IMG/VR virus record: IMGVR_UViG_3300017719_000054
Coordinates: 1-36,947 of that record
DNA from: a virus
Reading direction: 5' to 3' (one strand)
DNA length: 36,947 bases
Below are positions 19,201 to 31,200 of the stretch, piece after piece. The position numbers were made by a program, and so were the translations under genes. The notes under the pieces are model-generated. The model did not search any database, had not been told where the DNA came from, and saw only the letters and a list, made by a program, of their open reading frames with translations. Position 1 is the stretch's first letter, and every line of letters starts with the position of its first letter.

Positions 19201-22200
19201 CTCTGAAGAAAGTAATAGTGTAAATTTCCCTAATGGGTATGAATATGCTCTAAAACTAACAGATACTTCGGTAGCTAGAGCTTTCGAAGTGGGTAATATT
19301 ATTCCGGTTCTTCCGGGAGAAACAATGTATTTCAGTGTCTGGGTAAATACAGAATTTGCAAACCAAGATGTTAGCATTGGGTATCATAAGTATACCTCTG
19401 GTTCTGCAACTGGCATATATGTTAAAGCAGCAACCTTAGCACACGGCACAGCAGGATGGAAACATTTAACAGGTACTGTAGATCTACCGAACGATTCAAT
19501 AACAGCTATAAATCCTTTTGCAGAAATTGATTGGGAATCCGGAGACAATGGAACTTCGGGTGCAGCTTATTTTAACGGATTCCGTGTAAGTAGAAGCCCT
19601 CAAGGTAATATTGGTGGAATTACAATTAATTCAAATAAGCTTTATCAAGGTGCGGGCACTTTTAATGATTCGGGTACTGGATTCTATTTAGATAATGGAG
19701 GAAACTTTAGTCTTCAAGATAAACTTAACTTTGACGCAGATGGCGGAGACGCCGAAGGAGAGGGTAAGCTTACTGTCAAAGGTGATATTGAAGCAGATAG
19801 TTTAACACTTGCTAGCGGTATCTCTATCGGTACAGGTAACTTATCTAGCGGAGTTGTAGACAGTCTTACAAAAGCTGATAATATCCCAGCTAATCAATTT
19901 GCCGCACAAAGAACTTGGGGATTTGATACAGGAGCACAGGGTTGGTCTCCTGCAAGTAATTTAGCAGTCCAATCTCAAAGCGGAGGATACTTACTTTTAA
20001 CCCCTAGTTCAAGTGATCCACAGTTTCAATCACCTGATAACCTAAATCTTGAAGGTGAGCTAAACACAGTAGTGATGGCTAGAATCAAAAGAACCGGAGG
20101 CACTGGTTGGGACGGGAAACTATTCTACTCTACTGATAGCGTAGGTAATTATACAGGTCACAGTTTCAGCGGTGATTATAGAAAAGATATTAGTGATCCT
20201 ACAAACGGTAGCACTGGAACTTGGGTTGTTGCTCAGTGGGATATGGAAGACCTAACTCACGGAGATGATGACTGGACTGATAATATTATTAAAAGAATAC
20301 GATTAGACTTTGGTCTTACAGTAGCAGATACTTTTTTAATTGATTGGGTTGCCGTTGGTAATATAGGGTCTGCGTCTTTAAGAGATGGTGCAGATCTTCA
20401 ATCCGGTACTGTAGGCGGTATAACAATTGAGGCTCAAAAACTTTATCAAGGAGAAGGTAATCATAATGATGACGATACTGGGTTTTACTTAGACAACTCA
20501 GGCAATTTTAGTATACAAGATAAACTTTCTTTTGACGGTACAGATCTAACTGTAAGTGGTGATATTACTGCTGAAAATCTTAGCATAAGTGAAAACGCTA
20601 CAGTAACAGGCACACTCTCCGCTGACAATCTCTCAGTAGGAAACCTATCTCTAATTAGTGCAGATCTGGGTACTATTACAGGTGGTTCTTTAACAATCGG
20701 AGAGAATAATGAATTTGCAGTAACAAGCGCAGGAGCTCTAACAGCTACAGGAGCAACTATCTCTGGTGCTATCACAGCAACTAGCGGTACCTTTACAGGT
20801 ACTGTAAATGCTAGTAGCGGTACCTTTACAGGTAATGTTAATGCTGAATCTATAACAATCTCCCAACCTACAACGTCAACTGTACCCTCTGGCATGAATG
20901 TTCCAGATGGTGAAACAACTGTTGTACTTACTAAAAACCAAGATTCAAATGGAAGTACGAATGTTGGCGAAATAAGAATGCAGTCAGGATACTTTAGACT
21001 AGCAAGAGATTTAAAGAGAACAGTTGCTTCAGATATTCGTATATTAAGTTCTTACGAGAATAGTACTACTCCTCCTGGAAATACGTTTTATGTAATCTCT
21101 GGTGAAGGACAAGCTTGGGGCAATAATACGGATGGCGATGCGACTAATAACGGAAGATTCCATGGCGGAAGTGATAATGCTACTATAAATAATTCTGCAA
21201 ACATACAGGGTTTCTTTATAGCAAAATATGAAAATTCAAATTGGAAAGCAGTAAATAATAATAATGCTTCTATTACTTTTACCCCCGCTTCTACGGATTA
21301 TTGTATAGCGGTTGGTACTAAATCAACTACGGACACCGGTACTGGGATTGATACTCTTGTACAAACACAACGTAACGGCACGTTCGTTCTTCCTGATAAC
21401 ACTACTGATGATATAAATGCTGGTATAACCATCGAATCTGGCGGTATTACAATGAGCTCTGGTGGCTTTATTAAAGGCGGACAAAGTGGTTTCGATACAG
21501 GCTCAGACGGATTCTTCTTAGGTTATGACACGGATGCGTATAAGTTTAGTATTGGTGATGTTGATGGCGATAAGCTAACTTGGGACGGCTCAGATCTAGC
21601 TATAACCGGTGATATTACGGCAAACTCTCTAGGTTTAGTAGAAGGCCTTACGATCGGTCAAACAAACCTATCTTCAGAGCCCACAAAACTGGGTATAGTA
21701 AAAAGACTTAACTCAGACCCTTTCTTTGCTCATGCGGGAGGCACGGATTACTGGTTTAACGACTCTGATCTTCACGACGGTGGTCAAAATAGTGTAGGTG
21801 TAGACAGCGATGCTGATACTACATATAAAACAGATGGCTCAAATCTTCCTACAGGAAAGTCGACTTATCTTCAAGTTGTGGACAATGATGATGACTCTGA
21901 CAATTTTGTAAATAGCCAATACTTTACAATAGATAGTACAAAAACTTATAAAATAACTGTCTGGGCAAGACAGACTGCAGGAAACAGAAAAAGTTATTTA
22001 CTTGTAGATTTCCGAGATAGTAGTAACCAAAAAATTAATAATAGCTCTAACCCTACTGCGACAAATGATGGGTCTACAGGCTGGCTAAATATTGGAACCT
22101 ACCATTACTATGGAGTAAACGGTAGTGTATTTGGAAGCGACTGGACAAAGTATGAGGTAGAGTTTGGAAATAATGTTTCTTCGGTAACTTCTCCAGATGG

Positions 22201-25200
22201 CGCAGTCAAGTTCTCTGTGGGAGGGTTGTTGACACGAGACGCTGGAGCCGGCGTTACAGGTGAAGAAACAACTGTAGAAATTTGTCAATATATTGTTGAA
22301 GAGTTCGACAATAATGATACTACTAATGCGGCAATCACAGAACTTGCCGGTGTAACACTTACTGATAAAAAACTCTTTCTAGGGGCTGGCACACATAATA
22401 ATTCAAATACAGGATTCTACTTAGATAATGACGGTAAATTTAGCCTAACAGATAAGCTATCTTTTGATGGAACAAATCTTTCTGTTAGTGGTGCTATAAC
22501 TGCGACAAGCGGTACCTTTACCGGTGCAGTAAATGCTTCTTCAGGTACATTTACAGGAAATGTATCTACTACTGCGAAATTTACTGCAGGAAATGTAGGT
22601 TTAGATGGTACTTCTGGAGATACTAATACAATTCGTATCTATGCAGGCAACTCTACTCCTTCTGATGCTTTATTTAAAGTAACAGACGGAGGTGCGGTAA
22701 CTGCGACAAGCGGTACTATTGGTAGCTTGACATTAGCTTCTGATAAAGTAACTATCGGTTCAAGCACTACTCATGGAAATGCAGATGCTAAGTTCTATGC
22801 AGATAATAGTGGTAACTTTGGACTAGGTAATAAACTTACTTTTGACGGATCTGCTCTATCTATAAATGGTGCTGTAACTGCTACAAGCGGTTCATTTGGT
22901 GGAATCACAATCGCAGACAGTAAGATATATACTGGAGATGGAGATTTCGCAAATAGCAACACAGGATTTTATCTAGACAACACTGGTGACTTTAGCTTAT
23001 CAGATAAGTTTAAGTTTGATATTAGTGCAAGTACACTGACTGTAGACGGCACTATTGAAGCAGATGGGTTTTCTACTATAGAAGGTAAGCCTGTTCCAGA
23101 AATTACGGTTGGAACAAAACTTCAATCTCAAGCTACACTCTCTCCTCGTGTCGTAATCTTTGGAGGAGATCCAGTATTCTATGCAGCGCTTGAAGATAAT
23201 ACACGAGTCTATCTAAACGGTATATTAGTAGATACAGTTAATAAAGGTGCTTCAAGCACTATTGCGGCGGCGGATCTTGATAATGGCGATATTATTCATA
23301 GTACAAAACCTGTGTCGTTACGTCAAAATGGTGCACCACTTCCAACTTTTGCAGCTACTGGACAGTTCTTTGCAACAGGTAACAGACCTGATTATACATA
23401 TTTACATTTTGGTATATATTCACCTTATGCAGATGGTCAAATTAAGTACTTTAATTTTGATTCTATAGAGCCAGAAGATGCAAACAACGATAGTTTAATT
23501 GACTGGTCAGACAATAATGCTTACGATGCTTCATCAAACCCGAATGGCTGGAAGACCAAAGCTCTTATTCAAGGATCGGTAGCGGAACTTACTATTGAGA
23601 GATCTTCTAACACTGTAAACGGATTTCAATGGTTCCAAGCAGATACTCCTGTATTAATATCTTCGGCAGCATCAACAAGTAATACCTGGTTTGGTGGAGA
23701 TCTTAGAGACGTGAAACTTCTCAAAGAAGTATCACGAGAAGTTTTATCTTATGATGAAGGTAATCAAATTAAGTATAGCCCTTCAAACACAGGTACAATA
23801 GTAAATGATAATACAGGCTCCTCTGATTGGAGATATTCTAAATCCACTGGTGATTTGCTGTTTGCACACACTGATCAAGGTGACGGAGACGGTAGTGACG
23901 GTGTTCAGGGTATTCCTTGGAAAATGTGTGGAGATACCTATGTAATCGATCATGGTCTAAGAAGCTATCAAATTGCAACTATTGAGCCTTCAGTTATTAG
24001 TGCTTATTATTGGACAGGCAGTACATGGACTCTCTATAAAACTCATGATTTCACCACTGCGAGCAGATCATCTTTTGCTTCACATAGTGAGGGAGACAGC
24101 GATGCTCATGGTGTTGATAGTTCAAACTTTATTGGGCAAGCAGATGCTGATAAACCTTGGAGATTTATAGGAACAGGAAGATTTGCACTTCGAGTAAACA
24201 CTCCTCATGATGGAACCGATGGAAACGATGATGATGAGTATTTCGTACTTGGCTATGACTCAAACTTGCGATCACAGGAAACAATTCGTGTAGGTCAGCT
24301 TATTGCTGCAGATATTTCTGCTGATGCGATTACTGGTGAGAAGATTCTAAGTACCACAAATATCAAAGTTGGCCCTTCTGGCAGTGAACAAGTAGGTCTA
24401 GACGGTAGCGGAAGTGGTGATAGTGCAGTAAGAATTTATGCTGGTGATACAACTCCTGGCTCTGCTCCGTTTAGAGTAACTAACGATGGTTCATTAACAG
24501 CTACAGATGCAACTATTTCTGGTGCGATTACTGCAACCTCATTAACTATTGGAGGGTCTGCTACTGTAAGCGGTACTATTCCAAATGCAAATGTAGATGG
24601 TCTATCAGATATAGCAACTAGTGGTTCCGCTAGTGATCTAACCGGCACTATAGATAGCGGTAATCTACCTGCGGGTGCTCTCAACTCAAATGTTACAACA
24701 ACCAGTCTAGGACTAGGTACTGCAGCTACTAGTGACAGCGATGACTTTGCTAGCGCTACTCAGGGTGATACAGCTGATTCTGCTTTACAACCTGACGGTA
24801 ATTTAACAGGTAGTATTAACGACTTGCCTGTTGGAGATTCTTATAAAGAAACTACAAAAGGTCTTCAACTGCCTACAGCTAATCAAGTATTACCAGGTGC
24901 TCACGATGATGAATGGACTTTGGGAGTGGTCTCCGGAAACCGAGGTATTTGGGGAAATAATGGAGGAGCGAATGAAAATGAAATTGTATTTGAACAAGGC
25001 CCTCATGGAGTAAAGACAAGAGTTTGGAAATCCATTAATGAGGATATTAATGAGCCTTCTCAGACTCCGGCGGACGATGGCGATGACGGTGATGGTGGTT
25101 TCTATAATACAACTTCTTTTACAATAGGTTCGGATGATGATGCTGTTTTCAGATTCTCTCTTTTTATACGTCAAGAAGATGCTGATGGTTCAATGTACGT

Positions 25201-28200
25201 TGGTGGTTGGAACTGGGATGCTTCAGGCAATAATATAGCGCTTCCTAAATATGATGGTAGTGAGCCTACTGATACTAATCAGTATTTTTTCGCTGGAGAT
25301 TTGCCAACTCAAGGAGAGTGGTATCTTGCAGTAGGCTACTTCCAGATGAATAACGATGATGACAAGAATTCTGGTCTTAGCGGTTTGTATCAAGTTTCTA
25401 CAGGCTTTAAGAAGCAGTCTTGGGACGACTTAATGTTTAACTCTAATGCTACAAAATTCAGCGTTAGAACTTATCAATATTATGCAAACGATACAGACGA
25501 CGGTACTGTTGCTCGATGGGCACATCCTCGTGTCGAAAAAATGAGAACAAATACTCCTAGCATTGAACAATTAATTGCTGGAAATACGGTTGTTCACACT
25601 ACAAGCGCAGAAAAAGCCTTGAAAACAATAACTTCAGCAGACGGAAGTACAAACATAACCCTGACTCCTAATGCTGATATAGACGATACTACGGACCATG
25701 ATCCCGGAGAAATAAAAGTTTCCGCAGGTGTTTATAAATTTGGCGACAATGATGTTAGAGAGGTGGCTACAGAAGCTACTTTGGCAACCCCCTTCGAGGG
25801 TGGAACATATCCTGAATTTCCTGGAAATAATTTTTACATAATTAGTGGAAATACCGGTACCGTTACATACAGAGTAGTAGTGGGTGGGAACCCTATAGGA
25901 CGATTCCAAACTATTAGCGGCTCAAATATTGGAGCAGGTCTATTTGTAGCAATTTTTGATCCTGCAAACGAACAGTGGTACGCTGTAAATAATTCTAACG
26001 AGAGGGAAGCATTTACTCCTTTGTCCACTGACCACGTTGTTGCAATAGGGCACAAGACCAGCATTGATTCAGGGTCTGGTTTTCAAACTTTAAGAAGTCT
26101 GATACCTTTTGTAAACGATCCAGATTCTGATCAAACAGAGCCTACTCTTACTGCAGGTGTCTCTATTACAGGAGGGGGTGTTACTATTAATGGCGGTGGT
26201 TCTGTTAAAGGCGGCCAAACTGCTTATAATAACGGAACAGGTTTCTTCTTGGGCTATGATACGGATAATTACAAGTTTAGCATCGGTAACTCTACAGCAA
26301 ATGAAAACTCTTTAACATGGGACGGTAGTGATCTAACTATAAGAGGTGACATTACTGCGGACAGTTTAACTCTGGCTAACAGTATTACTATTGGTACGGG
26401 TAATCTACCTGACTCAGCTCTTAACGAGAATGTTACAGCGTCTAGTCTTAATATATCTAATACGGATGTAAGTGGTTTAGGTAGTGCGGCTACTAGTAAC
26501 ACAGGCGACTTTGCTACAGGTGCTGAAGGTGATCTGGCAACTAGTGCTTCTCAAGTAAATGCTGGTCTAGCCTTTATTCCAAACAAGTCACTTACTAATA
26601 ATCCAGCTAGCGATACCAGTACTTTAATCAATGCACCTGGTGAAGCTCTTATATGTGGAGTAGATAAAAATGGTAATCCTGCCCCAGGTACTGATGGGTT
26701 TATTCAATGGGAAGGAAATAAAATTACCGTTGAAAGAATACAATACACTGATGTCTCTACAAATGGCTTGAGCCTGCTTACTCACCAAGCAAATAGAAAA
26801 GGTTTTATAATTTTTGATACTGCAAAAGGTAATGACTTTTCTGTTAATGGTGTAGCAATGGATATTGCATTTGCGTGGAAAATTGGTACTCAGTGGTATT
26901 ACGATAAAAATAATGCAGCTTCAGTGCACACCTTTACTCCCACAGATGACTATGTTGCACTCGGGTACATGGAAACATCTACTAGCGATCTAATTTTAAA
27001 AGGCGGTCTATTTGGACACCCAATACCGTTAGAGCAAGCAGCCTTCCCTGGAGATGTTGTTCAGTCTGGTACTATCGGCGGTATTAAGATTGATAATGAA
27101 AAAATATATGCAGGTACTGGTACTTTCAATAATGCAAACACCGGGTTTTATTTAAAGAACGACGGAGACTTTAGTCTAAAGAATAAATTAAAATTTGACG
27201 CCAGTGAATCTCAACTAACAATTGATGGAGATGTTAGCATTGCTGGAGGTCTTAAAGCCTCTGAGATAACTCCTCATACATTAGAGGTTGTAAACCCTCC
27301 AACCTTAGCGGGTAATATTAATAGATGGGGAGGTATAAACGAGTTTGGTACTGATGCTCTTGCCGATGATCTTCCTACAGGTTGTACGAATAGATCTTAT
27401 TCGGATACGGAAAACGCTCTGCGTATGTCTAGTACAGGGAACACGGCTACTTACTGCGATTCTTGGGAAATTGACCATAATGCGATTTATAGGATAGAGT
27501 TAAAGCTGAAGAAAAATATTGCAGATGGCGCAATATATGTAGGAACTCGCTCAAGCACCACCTCTTTCGCGGGTAGTACGGTATCTCACAATGCTGATAG
27601 CGCGTCATCTGAGGTCATGCTTCGTTGGGGTCCTAGTAGGGCTGCGGAAAGTAGCACTTACAATCAATATTTTTGGAGTGCTTCAGATGGCGGCGTACCT
27701 ACTAGCTATAAGAAAATGGTATTTTATGCGTTTGGTAGTAATGTAGATATAGATTCTGTTCCTGATCACTATAATGAAATTAATTATTCTCATGGTGTAC
27801 CTTATGCTCAGTTCCCTTCAACATCGCTCTATGGCGCTGTTAGATTTTTGAACTATTTTAATAGCGGCACAGAGTCTCATGCATATTTTAAAGATGTTAC
27901 TGTAGAGAAAATAACTCCTTTAGACATACAGGCGGATAATATAAGAACAACGACTTTGTCTGCAATTAGCTCTGATCTTGGAAGTATTACAGGGGGTTCT
28001 TTAGCAATCGGAAATAATAACGAGTTTCAAGTAACAAGTGCAGGTGTTTTAACAGCTACAGGTGCAACTATTAGTGGGGCGGTCTCTGCAACTAGCGGTA
28101 GTATTGCGGATAGTGTTAATATTGGTGTTCGTGACGAGGACAGATTTGCTTCAAAAATCGGTTGGAACTTTGAAAGCGGTAAACAAGGATGGACATCCGA

Positions 28201-31200
28201 CGGAGATTCTAACTTTACTCATAATACTGGCGGATATATAGTAATTGATGCTACAGATACTGATCCAGTTTTGTTTTCTCCAGACGGCTTGAACCTAGAT
28301 GGTAATCTTAATACAAAAGTTCTTGTAAGTCTGCGTCGTACTGCAGGAACTGGCTGGCATGGTGCACTTTATTACCAAACTAATGGTGGTCATAGCCACG
28401 AGGAATCTAACAAACACTTAATTAGTGACCCTACAGGCGGAACTACAAGCAGTGATTGGATGGTAGTCGAATGGGATATGTCAAATCAGAGCAGTGGCTC
28501 TACTTGGACAGGCTCTAATACAGTTAATCAAATAAGATTAGATTTAGGTAACACTGCAGCGGATACTTTTGAAGTAAATTGGGTAGCAATTGGTGAGAGA
28601 GGTGCAAATGCTCTGCAAGAAGGTGCTAATCTTCAATCAGGTACTGTAGGCGGCATTAAGATTGATAGTGAAAAACTTTATGCAGGTGCTGGTAATTTCT
28701 TCACTAGCGATACTGGCTTCTATCTAAAGAACGATGGAGACTTTAGTCTAAGTAACAAACTAAAATTTGACGAGAGTGCTGATACACTAACAGTTAACGG
28801 TAATATTACTGCTCAGTCTTTGAGTTTAGCTTCCGGCATTACTATTGGTACTGCTAACCTTCCTGATGACGTTCTTAATGACAATGTAGGCCCTGGAGGA
28901 ACTCATAACAAAGATCCTTACTTTGAGAAAAGTAGTTGGTTTGATAATCCAAGTACTACGGCTCTGGGTAGTGTATACTCTACCAACACCATTGTCACAA
29001 ATGCTACAGGTTTGCCAACAGGACGCAGTACTCACTTTAGATCTACGGATAATGATGATAACAATGAACAATTCTTCAGTGAGCTGATGCCGATAACGGA
29101 AGGTAAGCTATATAAAATTACTGTTTGGGCAAAACAGTCTGGAGATAGAAACAATTACCTTCTCGTTGATTTCCGGAATGCAGCGGGTCAAAGAATTAAT
29201 AACGGAGATATTCCGACAGGACAAGGTACAAGCGCTGCTACCACGCCTATACACAATAGTATCGGATGGGACGGTGGAGTTGGAAACTATAGTTATTGGA
29301 AAGTAGCAAATGCTGACTTTGCTTCAGACTGGAAAAAGTATGAAATAATAATGGGAGGAGATGACACCTATACATTCTCTAGCGGAACTGACTCAAATGG
29401 AAGAGATAGAAATCCTGTAGAGTTTAGAGTAGGTGCTCTTGTAACTCGTGCTGGTAGCAATAGCTCAGTTGTAGATATTGCAGAGTACACTGTCACAGAA
29501 ATAGATGCAGATGACTATTTTGCAGTGAATACAAGTACTATAAACCATAACCCAGATTTTAAGCTTAGAAATATATATGGCAGACCTGAAGGAATTAAAG
29601 CCCTATATGGTAACCAATATCAGTCAAACATTAAGTACGAAGATGAGTATAACAGTAATAACGTTGTCTTAAAACATAGCTCAGATAGTTCAATAGGCAT
29701 GGGTTGGCCTGCTATGAGATTAGATACAGGTGTTAGTTATACAATTACTGTAAGAGCGAAGGTAACAGGGTCTTCTAATAAAAGCACTGGTTTTTATATA
29801 AGAATGCAAGAGTACGATGGTGATTTGTCAACAGATAAAACTCATATTTCAGCATTCTCTGGTATTTCTCAAGTTGATGGTGTACAAAGTCCTACTAGGC
29901 AATTATATACCTTAAGAGAGAATGCATCTATCACTACTAGTTTTGTAGATTATACTTATGAATATACTCCAACTACTACTGCTAAATGGGGTTCTTTAGT
30001 TTTACTTAATTGGACAGGAATGGGAACAGAGGGGTTAGTAGTTGAATATGCTAGAGTTACTCCTAATTCTTTGGATAAAGTACGAGGCAGCGTAGGTGGA
30101 ATCAGTGTTACTACTGATAGTATTTATGCAGGTGCCGGTAACTTTGCAAACTCAAATACAGGATTCTATGCTGATAGTTCTGGTAACTTTAGCTTATCAG
30201 ACCAACTATCTTTCGACGGAGATGATTTAGTTATACAAGGTAATGCCCTTGTATCTGGAAGTGTTGCAGGCTCTGCGCTAAGATCAAATACCACTATAGA
30301 GGCTTATCAGGTTGATGAGAATAATCTAATAATAGATGACACGTATGCTGCACTTGATGGAGAGGATGATACGTTCAGAATATATGCAGGTAGTTCTATA
30401 CCAGATTCTGCACCTTTCTCTGTGCAAAAAAATGGTAGTGTAGTTGCTAGAGACTTAAAACTTTACACAGAAGCTGGAGAACTTTACTTTGACTCTCAAC
30501 AAGGGTTTGGTGTTTCTGCACTTTCACAGGTGGCGGCATATCTTGGCGAAAAAGTACATCAATTTTCTAAACCTTTTATTACTGGTACTGGGCACGGCAA
30601 TACTCCTGCTCATACAGGCGGTTATGCGGATACTAGTGACTATAGAGAGTGGGAGAAAGTTACAATAACAGAAAATACTGATGTTACTGTAACTTGTAAA
30701 ATTGATACAGGTTCTTGGTATGGTTATGCCTCACATACTCAGTACGAAAATCTTATAGGTTATAGAGGTTCAGGATACATTTACCATATGATAGGTGGAT
30801 GGACTCAAGGAACCAATGGTTCAGGGGGCAGCCATGGAACTAATAACCTAGAGACAGGAAGTTGGCCTACAACCAATAAAACACTATCTACTTCAAACTT
30901 TAAGGTAGACAGTTATGGATTAGCTGGGACTAGTTCTAACTTTCCTACAACTACTCATAGAAAAAGTAGCCCGAATTCTTCACAAACTAGTTTTTATGAT
31001 AATGAGCTTATAAAACTTGAGTTTGCAGATCTACCTCCCGGTACAACTACAATTACGGGAGTTACTGGAGCTAAACTTGCATCTGGTACAAATGCTGAAA
31101 CTGTAGAAGTTTTTACTAGTAGTAATAACATTATTACACCTCATGGGGTGAATAGAACAGGCACAGTTTATATGCGTATTCAGCATAGTGGTTCTACAAA

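Larger units (their letters stand above)
18067..30250 (+). repeat. linker module repeated about eleven times in the fibre
   Basis: The protein pattern is GGIxIxxxKLYxGxG, then TGFYLDNxGxFSLxDKLxFDG or FFLGYDTDxYKFSIG, then LTVxGxITAxSLTLxxxITIGxxNL. Copies begin near 18067, 19650, 20457, 21475, 22389, 22776, 22946, 26220, 27118, 28690 and 30135. They sit between larger globular modules. They probably form short trimeric beta-structured joints of the fibre. The copies differ at the DNA level, so the duplications are old. Confidence 0.8.

Noticed and set aside
18067-30250. Fibre repeats as CRISPR or as noncoding satellite repeats
   Set aside because: Copies vary in length and sequence, remain in frame and show conserved protein patterns, so they are protein modules.
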